64,000 nucleotides of DNA from Thermoplasma acidophilum DSM 1728 (GTDB lineage Archaea; Thermoplasmatota; Thermoplasmata; Thermoplasmatales; Thermoplasmataceae), in NCBI RefSeq assembly GCF_000195915.1, contig NC_002578.1, positions 987,644-1,051,643 of the forward strand, written 5' to 3'. Under the pieces are notes generated by a model. That model saw nothing but the letters and a program-made list of their open reading frames with translations, was not told where the DNA came from and did not search any database. The position numbers and the translations under genes are program-made. Of this stretch, positions 44,617 to 54,588 are shown piece after piece (position 1 is the first letter of the stretch; the number at the start of each line of letters is the position of its first letter).

Positions 44617-45653
44617 GATATCACCCCCAGCGTCAGAAATCCTGCCCAAATCAGATTGATAATGGATATTGGCAGAAGGATCTTCCAGCCAAAGTTGATG
44701 AACCTGTCAACCCTGATCCTGGGCATTGAAAGCCATATAAGGAAAGATATCAGGACCAGTATGAGACCCTTGATAAGAAGATAGATGAATCCGGCGTATG
44801 ATGAATATGGGCCGTTGAAACCTCCGAGATAGAGGAGCGATACGACGAGTGAGCCTAGGAATATGCTCCCGAACATTCCCATGTAGAAGAGACCGAACCT
44901 CATTCCAGAATATTCGGTGGAGTATCCGGACACAATTTCGCTGTCGCTCTCTGAGAGATCGAATGGCGTATATGATGATCTTGCGATCATAGCCACCATG
45001 AAGACGAACAGGCCCAGAGGCTGCAGAATTCCGAACGGTATGAACTGCGTCGAGACGAGCGTCTCAAAGTTCAGAGGAGTTCTGCTCAACGCGGAATCCA
45101 TCATAACGAGCGAAACTGCACTTATCATCATGGGTACCTCAAAGGAGACATCCTTGGCTATGCCTCTGAAGGCACCTATCACGGCGTATTTGTTGTGAGA
45201 ACTTATGCCGGCCAGAACCTCGCCTATAGGCATCATTGCTATTGCCCCGAAGAACAGTATAAGGGATACGTTGGAATGCGTTATGGTCAGTGATCCTATC
45301 CAGTAGAAGCTGCCATAAGGTATGAGGACGAAGCCAACTACGAGTCCTATGAAAACTATGTACGGTGCAGCCTTGTATGCAAAGTCGTCCCTTAGCTTCG
45401 GTATTATCGATTCCTTTCCGACAAGCTTCAGTGCATCAGCTATGAGCTGCAGCAAACCGAATTTCCCAACCCTGTTAGGTCCGATCCTCAACTGCAGCCT
45501 CGCCATATACTTTCTGAATATGTATATCATGGCAATTAGGGCAACGACCACAAATATCAGGAAGAATATCGTTTCGAATATGTAGGCCAGAAAATAGGAT
45601 GCGTAGTGCCCTGTTATCTGAAAGAAAAGCTGCAATCTTAACAGTATGTTCAT
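44613..45653 (-). CDS. nuoH: complex I subunit H
   Basis: 346 residues with about eight helices. Signatures are RIGPNRVGKFGLLQLIADALKL, and the quinone-site loops PFDLSESDSEIVSGYSTEYSGM and FLIWLSMPRIRVDRFINFGWKILLP. NuoH links the quinone site to the membrane arm. ATGA overlap with nuoD, GAGGTGGA ribosome site. Confidence 0.96.
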   Translation of the reverse strand: MNILLRLQLFFQITGHYASYFLAYIFETIFFLIFVVVALIAMIYIFRKYMARLQLRIGPNRVGKFGLLQLIADALKLVGKESIIPKLRDDFAYKAAPYIVFIGLVVGFVLIPYGSFYWIGSLTITHSNVSLILFFGAIAMMPIGEVLAGISSHNKYAVIGAFRGIAKDVSFEVPMMISAVSLVMMDSALSRTPLNFETLVSTQFIPFGILQPLGLFVFMVAMIARSSYTPFDLSESDSEIVSGYSTEYSGMRFGLFYMGMFGSIFLGSLVVSLLYLGGFNGPYSSYAGFIYLLIKGLILVLISFLIWLSMPRIRVDRFINFGWKILLPISIINLIWAGFLTLGVIS

Positions 45654-46753
45654 CTATCCACCTCACCAAAAACAAGGTCTATTGAACCGCCTATGGATAT
45701 TAGATCCGCGATCATCTGGTCCTTGGCCAGTGCCGGAAGAACGGAGAGGTTCTTGAACGTAGGGCTTCTGACCCTTACCCTGTATGGACGCAGGGAACCA
45801 TCTCCGATCAGGTAAACACCGAATTCGCCCTTTGGAGATTCAGTCCTGGCATACACCTCTCCCTGGCCACGGAGCCTAATCATCAGAGGCTTCTTCGCCT
45901 TCTGATTGAAGTACGGGCCTGCAGGCAGCTTCTGTATGGTCTGTTCCACTATTTTCACCGACTGCCTCATTTCCTCTACACGTACAAGGAACCTCGCCAG
46001 GTTGTCTCCCTTGAACGATACAGGAATGTCAAAATTGACCTTATCGTATACAAGATAGGGCTGGGCTTTCCTCACATCATATTCCACTCCAGATGCCCTC
46101 AGCATTGGACCTGTGACACCATAATCTATTGCCATCTCCTTGCTGAGAATGCCGATGCCCTTCGTCCTGGATATGAATACGTCATTCTTGACGAAGAGGC
46201 TCTCTATCTTATTCAGCTCCTTGGGAAACTCCCGTATAAAGGTCTTTATGTGGTCCAGGGCCTCATCGGTCACATCCTGATAAACTCCGCCTATGCTCAT
46301 GTAGTTGAGCTGCTGCCTTGATCCTGAAACCTCCGTGAATATCTTGAGTATCTTCTCCCTCTCCTTGAAGCAGTAGAAGAACGGTGTCAGCATTCCTAGA
46401 TCCAAGCCAAATGCACCCAGCCATACGAGGTGGCTAGCGATCCTGTTGAGTTCCGCCATCATCACTCGTATCCACTGTGCCCTTTCTGGAACCTCTATAT
46501 CCAGCAATTTTTCTGCAGCCTCCAGATAGCCGACCTCCATGTTCATAGCGGCAACATAATCCATTCTGTCAAAGTAGATCATATTGTCGCAGTAGAACTG
46601 CAATTCTCCGATCTTCTCGGCATTTCTATGAAGGTATCCTATGATCGGCTCTACCTCCTTTACTATTTCTCCATCCAGCTTCACCCGAAGCCTCAGGACA
46701 CCATGCATCGAAGGGTGCTGCGGACCAAAGTTAACCTCTGTCCACTCAGCCAT
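45650..46753 (-). CDS. nuoD: complex I subunit D (49-kDa type)
   Basis: 367 residues from the ATG at 46753, which overlaps the nuoC stop as TGATG; the frame opens two codons earlier. NFGPQHPSMHGVLR is the quinone-site histidine motif at residues 6-18. GGVYQDV and YARTESPKGEFGVYLIGDGS, RPYRVRVRSPTF and IGSIDLVFGEVDR-type end match the family. It binds quinone next to NuoB's N2 cluster. Confidence 0.96.
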   Translation of the reverse strand: MAEWTEVNFGPQHPSMHGVLRLRVKLDGEIVKEVEPIIGYLHRNAEKIGELQFYCDNMIYFDRMDYVAAMNMEVGYLEAAEKLLDIEVPERAQWIRVMMAELNRIASHLVWLGAFGLDLGMLTPFFYCFKEREKILKIFTEVSGSRQQLNYMSIGGVYQDVTDEALDHIKTFIREFPKELNKIESLFVKNDVFISRTKGIGILSKEMAIDYGVTGPMLRASGVEYDVRKAQPYLVYDKVNFDIPVSFKGDNLARFLVRVEEMRQSVKIVEQTIQKLPAGPYFNQKAKKPLMIRLRGQGEVYARTESPKGEFGVYLIGDGSLRPYRVRVRSPTFKNLSVLPALAKDQMIADLISIGGSIDLVFGEVDR

Positions 46754-47208
46754 CACCAACCACCCTCCGGATCAAAGGTAACATAGTCGTTGCCTTCCTC
46801 GTCCATGTTCACATACTGGGCCTTGCTCAGATCGTAATTCTTTCTTAGGGGATGTCCAACCCATCCCTCAGGCAGGAAAAGCCTCTTCAGGTTTGGATGG
46901 CCGTCAAATATAACGCCCACGAGATCGTATTCTTCCCTTTCATCCCAGTTTGCGGCATTCCAAAGTGATGTAAGGCTCGGAACGTGGTTGTCCCTGGTCT
47001 CTGTTTTGACTATGATATATTCATTTTTCTGCATATTATAAAGATGATACACGACCTCTATATGGTCGACATAATCAACTGCAGTTGTGAGTGACAGATT
47101 GTATCCCTGTGACTTTAGTTCCTTCATCAGATCCAAGAGGTTCTCCTTCGCCACCCTGATGACCTTCCTTCCGTCCTTCGTCTTTTCCTCTGCGATTATG
47201 TCCACCAT
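46753..47208 (-). CDS. nuoC: complex I subunit C (30-kDa type)
   Basis: 151 residues. DYVDHIEVVYHLYN, VPSLTSLWNAANWDEREEYDLVGVIFDGHPNLKRLFLPEGWVGHPLRKNYDL (from about residue 80 to 135) is the classic NuoC signature. It is a separate gene, not fused to nuoD. ATG overlaps the nuoB stop (TAATG). Confidence 0.95.
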   Translation of the reverse strand: MVDIIAEEKTKDGRKVIRVAKENLLDLMKELKSQGYNLSLTTAVDYVDHIEVVYHLYNMQKNEYIIVKTETRDNHVPSLTSLWNAANWDEREEYDLVGVIFDGHPNLKRLFLPEGWVGHPLRKNYDLSKAQYVNMDEEGNDYVTFDPEGGW

Positions 47209-47681
47209 TATCTATCCGCCTCCCCTCTTATCTTCTTCTGAAGCAGGATTATGCCGTTCGTGAGCGCTTCAGGCGTGGGTGGGCATCCAGGTATGTAAAC
47301 GTCAACCGGCACGACACGATCCACGCCTAGAACCACGGAATATCCCTGGTTATACGGACCGCCCTGTATCACGCACACACCCTGAGCTATGACGTACTTC
47401 GGATACGGCATTTCATCGTATATCCTGCGTACTCTCGGAGCCATCTTCTTTGTAACCGTACCGGAAACTATCATAAGATCGGACTGCCTCGGAGAATTTC
47501 TGAATATCTCGCTGCCGAACCTGGAGATATCCATGTCTGAAGCCTGAATCGCCATCATTTCGATGGCACAGCATGCAAGCCCGAAGGTGAGCGGCCAGAG
47601 TGAATTGCTTCTTGCCCATTCAAGGGCCTGATCAAGTGTGGTTGTTACCACACCCACCTCTCCAGTCTTTATTTTAACCAC
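47208..47681 (-). CDS. nuoB: complex I subunit B, N2 cluster
   Basis: 157 residues. [11 protein letters not shown] carries two adjacent cluster cysteines. The third is in [12 protein letters not shown] and the fourth in [13 protein letters not shown], completing the N2 [4Fe-4S] site that reduces quinone. The start is a GTG at 47681, which overlaps the end of nuoA by 13 bp; a later GTG is possible but would trim the N-terminus. Confidence 0.95.
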   Translation of the reverse strand: MVKIKTGEVGVVTTTLDQALEWARSNSLWPLTFGLACCAIEMMAIQASDMDISRFGSEIFRNSPRQSDLMIVSGTVTKKMAPRVRRIYDEMPYPKYVIAQGVCVIQGGPYNQGYSVVLGVDRVVPVDVYIPGCPPTPEALTNGIILLQKKIRGEADR

Positions 47682-48103
47682 CTCATATATCCATGTTTGA
47701 AAGCGTAATAGACGCCAAACAGTGGCATCGCGAGAAATATAAGCGTTTCGATAAACTTTATAAGGCCAAGCTGTTTGAAATCAACAGCCCATGGAAACAG
47801 AAGAAGCATATCCACATCGAATACCACGAAAAGAAGCACAACGACATAATACTGGTTTATGGACGGCTTGCCCCAGATCTCCCTGGCAACCTCACCGCTC
47901 TCATAAGGTTCCAGATATTTCTGATCAACGCCTGGAGGCGTATCCTCATAGGCGGCCTTTTTCAGAATGGTTTCTGTATCAAGCTTGACCGTGTTATCAC
48001 CATACCTGTTGGCACCGAGGGCAGGGAGAATTTTGAAGCCGAATATCAGCGCCAGAGGTATTACGACAATGATTATGAGCAGAGGGATATACCCATCTAA
48101 CAT
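47669..48103 (-). CDS. nuoA: complex I subunit A
   Basis: 144 residues from the ATG at 48103, beginning [20 protein letters not shown], the usual NuoA start. [18 protein letters not shown] and [16 protein letters not shown] match the family. Three helices. A CTTATATAA element centred about 25 nt before 48103 overlaps an earlier in-frame ATG at 48124, which argues for the later, leaderless start. First gene of the nuo operon. Confidence 0.93.
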   Translation of the reverse strand: MLDGYIPLLIIIVVIPLALIFGFKILPALGANRYGDNTVKLDTETILKKAAYEDTPPGVDQKYLEPYESGEVAREIWGKPSINQYYVVVLLFVVFDVDMLLLFPWAVDFKQLGLIKFIETLIFLAMPLFGVYYAFKHGYMRWLK

Positions 48104-48124
48104 ATTGAGAGTATCGTTTGACAT

Positions 48125-48132
48125 TATATAAG
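48125..48132 (-). promoter_or_regulatory. TATA box of the nuo operon
   Basis: CTTATATA on the minus strand, centred 25 nt before the ATG at 48103. If used, it sets the nuoA start there and leaves the ATG at 48124 outside the transcript. Confidence 0.55.
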
Positions 48133-48331
48133 ATTTCTTTTGCAAATGCTACGCGGCAATCTTATAATTTGAATTCGATTTATTTTTTGACATAATCGTC
48201 ATATCATAACTATTAACGCAACTTCATAAACGTTCTATATCTATTCATTCAGAAAAACGATCCTCATTAATAAAAAAATGACGTTTTGCATTCGTATTTA
48301 TACATTATATTGATTAATATTGATACAATAA

Positions 48332-50143
48332 TTAAAATACATTATTTTTATTTTTAACCTCGTTGAAGCATTCCATGGCGACCCTTGGATCGAAGACTCT
48401 TTCTGTCTTTTCCTTGATCAGCGCTATTATTGAATTCTGTGTTGCATTTCTGCCACTGCTGAGGATCTCTCGTATGATGCTCTTAATCTCCTCCCTGCTC
48501 AGCTCCTTAAGCCTTGAATCACCGAGTACCGAGGCAACGTCATCCCTTTCGTACAATATTTCCAGGGCCATCTCAAGCTGGTATCTGTCAAAGTGCAGAT
48601 CTTTGGATCTCCTGCATAACTCGATTATTCGGTCATGATCTATAATTTTCTTAGTCCTCCTTTCAAGATCCGGTACTATCTGTGTGAGTATCCTTGCGGC
48701 TTCCCTGGCCTCTACAAACTCAGCGATATTCCTGAATGCATCAACCACCATTTCCGATGCGATGTACTCCGCATTTTGCTTTGATATTCCATATCTATCC
48801 ACAAGATCCTGGACAACCTCAGCGTATGTCCTAGGCTTTATTGACGATGACATCTCCATCAGCTTTGAATCAACCTTGATCACCGGTATGTCTGTTTCAG
48901 GATACATTCTGTCTTTTCCTGGCATGGGCCTGAGAAAAACAGTTTCTTCCCCAGCTGGGCCCCTAGTCTCTGAAAGATCCATAGAGATTATCTTCTGAAT
49001 CCTGTCAAATATTGAATTCTCAATCATTTTGACGCGCGATTGGTTTATGGCGATAAGCAATACAGCGTCGTTATCACCCTTTCCAAGATAGCGGTACAGT
49101 GCCTCTACCTCATCCTGGGTCAAGCCATAGCCTGGAAGCTCATCGGAATGCATCACACCCTTGATTCCGTATGATCTTACCAGATCAGCTATCTCTTTCC
49201 CCATCCTGAGCTTGCCGTTTTTGAGCGTACCTGCCATATTCTTCAGGATCCCAGCATATACCCCTCCACTTTCGATACCACTTCTTATGATCTTAGACTT
49301 TGTCCCTGCAAAAAGATCTGAAACATCCTTCAGGTTGAAGCTGACTCTGTCCAGGCCACCCCGTGATTTGATCAGGTCAACGGCTGCCCTCAGGTTCTCT
49401 TGCCGCTCCTTTTCATATCTGATCACGTCCCTGATCTGCGTAAGTTTTGAGACGCCCTTTATCTCCACCCTACCGTAACCCATAGAGAAATTCACATCCT
49501 GTCTGACAGCATCAACCGCATGCCTCGCATTTCCAGTGGAGATGACTATATAGCCGATTGATCTCGCAACCTCAACGGCATGGTCCTCATCCACTATATC
49601 TGGCTCAGTAGATATCTCTATCAGAGGTATGCCCAGCCTGTCCAGTGAGTATACCACAGTATTCCCTATCTCTTCGATCTTTCTTGCGGCATCCTCCTCC
49701 AGGCACACAGTGGATATCCTTACCGGACCCTTGCTGGTCTCTATGTGGCCATTTATCCCAACTATCGCTGTCCTCTGGAAACCCGTCGTGTTTGAACCGT
49801 CGATCACTATCTTCCTCATGTAGGTGATGTGGTCAACGATATCGCAATTCAACGCCTTGCTCACTGAAATAGCTGTTGCTATAGCCCTTTCATCAGGTGT
49901 TTTCGGCGGTTCCTCGTCCATCTCTACAAGGCATGAGTTATCCGTAACTACGTACTGGAAACTTCTCGATCTCATGCTCTCATAGGAGGCGGCTGCGTCT
50001 ATGTTTCCTAGCTCGCTTGCCGATATGTGAAGCTTTCTGCTGAATCTCATTAACTCGCCACTGGACTGCTCAACGGGGCACCTGCAGAACAACTTTCCCG
50101 TATTCAGCTGAAAATGCACCTCAAGACCGATCTTCGTATCCAA
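48332..50143 (-). CDS. gatE: Glu-tRNA(Gln) amidotransferase subunit E
   Basis: 603 residues. It opens IGLEVHFQLNTGKLFCRC and includes VVTDNSCLVEMDEEPP, TGFQRTAIVGINGHIETSKGPVRISTVCLEEDAARK and a GatB-like core, with an AspRS-like insertion and a C-terminal YqeY/GatB tail domain. GatE phosphorylates and amidates Glu on tRNA(Gln). The frame starts at a TTG (50143) after an in-frame stop; GGAGGTGAT is upstream. GatD precedes it. Confidence 0.95.
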   Translation of the reverse strand: MDTKIGLEVHFQLNTGKLFCRCPVEQSSGELMRFSRKLHISASELGNIDAAASYESMRSRSFQYVVTDNSCLVEMDEEPPKTPDERAIATAISVSKALNCDIVDHITYMRKIVIDGSNTTGFQRTAIVGINGHIETSKGPVRISTVCLEEDAARKIEEIGNTVVYSLDRLGIPLIEISTEPDIVDEDHAVEVARSIGYIVISTGNARHAVDAVRQDVNFSMGYGRVEIKGVSKLTQIRDVIRYEKERQENLRAAVDLIKSRGGLDRVSFNLKDVSDLFAGTKSKIIRSGIESGGVYAGILKNMAGTLKNGKLRMGKEIADLVRSYGIKGVMHSDELPGYGLTQDEVEALYRYLGKGDNDAVLLIAINQSRVKMIENSIFDRIQKIISMDLSETRGPAGEETVFLRPMPGKDRMYPETDIPVIKVDSKLMEMSSSIKPRTYAEVVQDLVDRYGISKQNAEYIASEMVVDAFRNIAEFVEAREAARILTQIVPDLERRTKKIIDHDRIIELCRRSKDLHFDRYQLEMALEILYERDDVASVLGDSRLKELSREEIKSIIREILSSGRNATQNSIIALIKEKTERVFDPRVAMECFNEVKNKNNVF

Positions 50144-50149
50144 TCAGCA

Positions 50150-51379
50150 TCACCTCCCCAGCTTTATTATCTCCACCGGCAGATCCCTTTCAACTATCTC
50201 GCCACGCATATTCTTCCTGAAAAGATCTCTGAAAAGATCATGAGGGTATTGGCCAAGCAGATACATGGCCTTCACATAGGCCACTTCAGGCACCATATTC
50301 CCTGCCTCTATCACACCAGCCGCCAGAAGTTCACGCCCCGTTGAGTATACATTGAGATCCGTTGATCCGTATATGCATTGTGACGCCATTATGGCGTAGT
50401 TTCCATCTGCAGTGTATTTTTTCACCACAGGTATGAGATCCTTCGCCATATGTCCTAGGCCAGTACCCAGGATCACAACAGCATGCTTTTCAGCGATCAT
50501 GTTCTCCAGATCGCCTGCATTCAATCCCGGATGAAAGTAGATCATCGAAACCCTATCGTCAAGGTCCGGTCTGAATTCCACTGTATCGGAAACTCTCCTG
50601 TAGTCGATCAGAAACTTGACCGATCCATCATACTCCGCCAGTGGAGGGATGCCGATGCTCTCAAAAGCATCGCGCCTTGAGGTGTGCATTTTTCTTGATC
50701 GGACGGATCGAAGAAGTGATACATGGCCATCTGAGGTTGAAGCATGCATCGATATGCCAACTTCACCCAGATCCGTTCCGGCGAAGTTGATGGCCGCTTG
50801 CATGTTCTCCCTGGAATCAGAGCTAGGCCTGTCTGAGCTCCTCTGGGCGCCAACGAATACGACTGGAACTCGCATTCTCTCGAACATGAATGCCAGTGCG
50901 GAGGACGTGTAGGCCATGGTATCAGTACCGTGTGCCACAACTACGCCGTCTGCTTCAGATGACTCGTCTGCCACGGCTTGCCCAATTCTGATCCAGTCTG
51001 CCGGCTTCAGATTCTCGCTGAATTCATTCAGTATTGGCTTTACCGCGACGGTGAACCTCGTCAATATATCAGAACCGCCAAAGATGAGCTCTGGATCGGA
51101 AACTGGGCTTACGGCACCCGTCTCGTAATCCACTCGGCTAGCTATCGTTCCCCCGGTTGCCAGAACAGATATCTTCCTATCGCCTTGGCCTTTTTCAACG
51201 GCCTCTATGCTTTTGCGTTCAGGCGATTCTTCCTTCTTTCTCTCTATGAATTCCACTTCCGACCTATCGAAGGTCATATTGTACCCATTTGATGCCTTTA
51301 AGGTTATGAGGCCATTTGATTCATTTATGATCAGACCAGAAATTACGGAGTTCTTGTACCGCAGTACGGCTCTTTCCAT
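50150..51379 (-). CDS. gatD: Glu-tRNA(Gln) amidotransferase subunit D
   Basis: 409 residues. A short N-terminal beta domain (1-70) precedes an asparaginase-like glutaminase. VLATGGTIASRVDYETGAVSP carries the first catalytic Thr (about residue 78-85), and VVAHGTDTMAYT the Thr-Asp pair. It releases ammonia from Gln/Asn for GatE. With GatE it forms the archaea-specific route to Gln-tRNA, implying no GlnRS. Confidence 0.95.
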   Translation of the reverse strand: MERAVLRYKNSVISGLIINESNGLITLKASNGYNMTFDRSEVEFIERKKEESPERKSIEAVEKGQGDRKISVLATGGTIASRVDYETGAVSPVSDPELIFGGSDILTRFTVAVKPILNEFSENLKPADWIRIGQAVADESSEADGVVVAHGTDTMAYTSSALAFMFERMRVPVVFVGAQRSSDRPSSDSRENMQAAINFAGTDLGEVGISMHASTSDGHVSLLRSVRSRKMHTSRRDAFESIGIPPLAEYDGSVKFLIDYRRVSDTVEFRPDLDDRVSMIYFHPGLNAGDLENMIAEKHAVVILGTGLGHMAKDLIPVVKKYTADGNYAIMASQCIYGSTDLNVYSTGRELLAAGVIEAGNMVPEVAYVKAMYLLGQYPHDLFRDLFRKNMRGEIVERDLPVEIIKLGR

Positions 51380-51420
51380 GCCTGGTAATTTATTTATCCT
51401 TAAATAACTGTACCTTCAGG

Positions 51421-52194
51421 ATGATACATTTAGGATGCTCTGGCTGGTCATACGATGAATGGGAAAAGGTATTCTATCCTGAACACACAGCAGACCGGCT
51501 TTCATTCTATTCGATGATATTTAACACAGTTGAGGTTGATTCCACGTTTTACAGGATCCCTCCTAAGAATGTGGCAAGGCAATGGGGAAAGGCCATGTCC
51601 GGAAAGCATTTTCTATTTGCGGTGAAGGTGCCGGGTGATATTACACATGACGCCATTTTCACAGATATGGATAGATCCTGCAGCATATTCAGAACATTTG
51701 AACAGAATGTCCTCAATGAACTCTCTACATCAGGAGTACTCGGCCCGATCCTTTTCCAGATGCCACCCCGATTCAGCGTCGACAATGTTGAAAGACTCAT
51801 ATCTTTCATGGAGTGTGTCCATGTCAGGAACGCTGCTGTAGAGGTGAGGAATATGACACTCTACGAAAATCGGAAATTTCGAGAGGCCATTGAGGGACTC
51901 GGCGTTGCGATGGTGGATGTTGATAGCACTGAAAGGAGACTGAACAGGATAGAGAGCGGATTGAAATGGGCGTACGTCAGGCTGCACGGTAGAAACCCCG
52001 GAGGATGGAAAGCTGAGAACCCGTTCGATTACAGGTATACAGACGCAGAGCTCAGGGAAATAGCTTCAAAAATAAAGTCAGTGAATTACGATGACATTTT
52101 CGTATATTTCAACAACCATCCCCACGGGAGCGCACCCGTAAATGCAATGGCCCTGTCAAGGATGGTTGGTGTTAGTAATAACGCGTTTTTTTAA
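51421..52194 (+). CDS. DUF72 family protein
   Basis: 257 residues. HLGCSGWSYDEWEKVFYP, FNTVEVDSTFYRIPP, VKVPGDITH and YVRLHGRN are the DUF72 signatures; the fold is a TIM barrel of unknown reaction. Its 3' end overlaps by 23 bp that of the convergent acyl-CoA dehydrogenase gene. Confidence 0.92.
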   Translation: MIHLGCSGWSYDEWEKVFYPEHTADRLSFYSMIFNTVEVDSTFYRIPPKNVARQWGKAMSGKHFLFAVKVPGDITHDAIFTDMDRSCSIFRTFEQNVLNELSTSGVLGPILFQMPPRFSVDNVERLISFMECVHVRNAAVEVRNMTLYENRKFREAIEGLGVAMVDVDSTERRLNRIESGLKWAYVRLHGRNPGGWKAENPFDYRYTDAELREIASKIKSVNYDDIFVYFNNHPHGSAPVNAMALSRMVGVSNNAFF

Positions 52195-53326
52195 GTATTT
52201 CCTTTGCAATGACCAGCCTCTGTATCTGATTCGTACCTTCGTATATCTGCGTGATCTTTGCATCGCGCATATGCCTCTCCGCATCAAGATCGGTCGTGTA
52301 GCCGTATCCGCCGAACAGCTGCAGAGCATCCGTTGTAACTCGCATTGCAACATCGCTGGCCTTCATCTTTGCCATGGCTGATATCTCAATGGTGTTCTCC
52401 TTGTTCTGCCATTTCTCAGCTGCAACGTATGTCAGATAGCGCGCTGCCTCTATTTCAGTTGCCATCTCTGCGATCATGAACTGTATGCCCTCGAAGTTGG
52501 CTATCTCCGTCCCGAACTGCTTCCTCTGCTTCACGTAATCTATTGCCTCGGCCAGCGCGTTCTCTGCTATACCAAGAGCCTGGGCGGCTATGCCGATCCT
52601 GCCTGCATCAAGGGTCTCCATGATGACCTTGAACCCTTCATTTTCCTTTCCCACTATGTTTTCCGCTGGAATTTCCATGTCCTCAAAGGCAAGCTCCACG
52701 GTGCTCGAACCTCTTATGCCCATCTTGTGGATGTCCCTGCTTATCTTCAGGCCGGGAGTATCCCTGTCAGCAACGAATGCCGTTATTCCCCTGTGTCTCT
52801 TTCCTGGATCTGTCACCGCATCTAGCACGAAGAAATCTGATATCCTTCCATTCGAGATGAATATCTTGTCCCCGTTTATCACATATCTGTCGCCTTTTTT
52901 GACGGCGGTTGCACTTATTCCCGCTGCGTCACTTCCCGCCCCGGGTTCTGTTATGGCCAGACCGCCCACCGATCCCGCCGCAACCCTGGGAAGGTATCTC
53001 TTCTTTAAATCTTCGGAACCGAACATTATCAGTGGCTCAGCAAATAGTGTGAGCGCACCATCCAGAACAAGCGCAGTACTTGGGCATGCCTTCGAGATCT
53101 CCTCTATGGCGCGGACGAGGAAGGGAAAACTCATGCCGTAGCCGCCATACTCCTTGGGTATATAAGTTGCAAACAGGCCAAGATCCTTCATTCTGTCAAT
53201 TATCTTCCGTGGAACCTCCATCTTCTCATCGATTTCCTTTGCAAGAGGCTTCAGTTCTTCCTCTGCAAATTTCCTGACAAATGAAAGTACGAGCTCTTCG
53301 TCCTGTGTAACTCCAAAGTTTCCCAT
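52172..53326 (-). CDS. acyl-CoA dehydrogenase
   Basis: 384 residues from the ATG at 53326, the usual family length; the frame opens at 53383, but GTTATAT 25 nt before 53326 supports the shorter, leaderless form. Signatures: GLAITEPGAGSDAAGISATA, IRGSSTVELAFEDMEIP, and DALQLFGGYGYTTDLDAERHMRDAKITQIYEGTNQIQ (catalytic Glu in YEGT). It is an FAD enzyme for the first oxidation step of fatty or branched-chain acyl-CoA. Confidence 0.95.
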   Translation of the reverse strand: MGNFGVTQDEELVLSFVRKFAEEELKPLAKEIDEKMEVPRKIIDRMKDLGLFATYIPKEYGGYGMSFPFLVRAIEEISKACPSTALVLDGALTLFAEPLIMFGSEDLKKRYLPRVAAGSVGGLAITEPGAGSDAAGISATAVKKGDRYVINGDKIFISNGRISDFFVLDAVTDPGKRHRGITAFVADRDTPGLKISRDIHKMGIRGSSTVELAFEDMEIPAENIVGKENEGFKVIMETLDAGRIGIAAQALGIAENALAEAIDYVKQRKQFGTEIANFEGIQFMIAEMATEIEAARYLTYVAAEKWQNKENTIEISAMAKMKASDVAMRVTTDALQLFGGYGYTTDLDAERHMRDAKITQIYEGTNQIQRLVIAKEILKKTRYY

Positions 53327-53502
53327 GGTAAGGTATTTTATCCGAGATATAACTTTGTTGCTGAAATCTATCAATTGCGGCAATTCGCAATATATATCGG
53401 TGGATGAAAGAGATATGGTGCATTGCTGAGGCTCCGATTCGGATCCTCAAGAATCGATGCAGACCGGTATTATGCAAAAGCGCAGGTCAATCCTATATCA
53501 GT

Positions 53503-54486
53503 TTATGGAAACACGGCACGCCCTGATGCCACCAGGTAAACTGCCATGAACGTTTTAACCCTGTGCTTGCCGGGCATCTTTGGCGATTCAATCCCTCCAA
53601 TCTCAACTGGTTTTATCTTCTCTGGCAGAAAAACATCATACTCGCCATCCCTGAACTGATCTGGGATGCATTCCTGGAACGGGTCAAATTCTCCAAGGTG
53701 ATCTATTTCTACCTCCTTTACGATGAGACCGCTCTTCCCATGCAGCGTGTTTGGCATCCTTATTATCCTATGAATATCATAGGTTACGGGTGAATCTATC
53801 AGAACAGAATGATTCTCTCTAGCCCTCTTTATTGCCTTCCTGAGATCGGATTCTCTTCTCTGGTTTGCCGGGGAGGCCTCGCCCAGTTCCTTACTAACCA
53901 CGGCTGGCCAGCCTCCTGATGCGATGCCGAGCATATCGATAGCCCTTCTTACAACCGTTTCATCCAGGCTGTTGCCCGTTATATAATCAGTTATTTCACG
54001 CCTCGCGTCGGATCCTAGCCTGTACACACGATCATCGGATATGTGCACATGATAACCCCTGTTGCCTGAAAAATATATCTTTATTGATGACTTGGGAATA
54101 CCGAAATCTGCGATGAGGAAATCACTTACCAGCCTCTCAGTCTGATCCCTAATCTGTATTAACATCTCCTTTTGTGATAGTTTTTCAGACCCGGGGAGAT
54201 GATCGGAATCCAGATCGAAGATCAGATCCGCACCCCCCCATTCCTTTTCTGGCATCTTTCTTTCATCGGGTTTTCTGTAATACGCCGCAGAACTGTAGAC
54301 ATGCATGGGCGCAGCATCACGCAGCAGCATGTTAAGTTCGAACCTGTTGTTTATCTTCAGGTGTCTTATGACCTCACCGGAAAACGTCATGTAGCCTACT
54401 TCCCGCTTGCTTATGAGTTCCGGCGGATCTATGTTATTTTCTCTATAGTATCTGCGAAAAAGATCGATCAACTTCTGCGAAACCAT
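53503..54486 (-). CDS. priS: DNA primase small (catalytic) subunit PriS
   Basis: 327 residues. The metal-binding motif is ADLIFDLDSDHLPG (about residues 85-98). YFSGNRGYHVHISD and RIIRMPNTLHGKSGLIVKEVE are also diagnostic. PriS makes RNA/DNA primers with PriL. GGAGAAAGGAT precedes the ATG. PriL is not adjacent. Confidence 0.94.
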   Translation of the reverse strand: MVSQKLIDLFRRYYRENNIDPPELISKREVGYMTFSGEVIRHLKINNRFELNMLLRDAAPMHVYSSAAYYRKPDERKMPEKEWGGADLIFDLDSDHLPGSEKLSQKEMLIQIRDQTERLVSDFLIADFGIPKSSIKIYFSGNRGYHVHISDDRVYRLGSDARREITDYITGNSLDETVVRRAIDMLGIASGGWPAVVSKELGEASPANQRRESDLRKAIKRARENHSVLIDSPVTYDIHRIIRMPNTLHGKSGLIVKEVEIDHLGEFDPFQECIPDQFRDGEYDVFLPEKIKPVEIGGIESPKMPGKHRVKTFMAVYLVASGRAVFP

Positions 54487-54588
54487 TCAGATCCTTTCTC
54501 CCATCATGATGCATCCCAGGATGAACTTAACAATTCCCATCGTTTCCTCTCACGTTTCTTCTAGTAAAGGATTCCATACCGGTGACCA

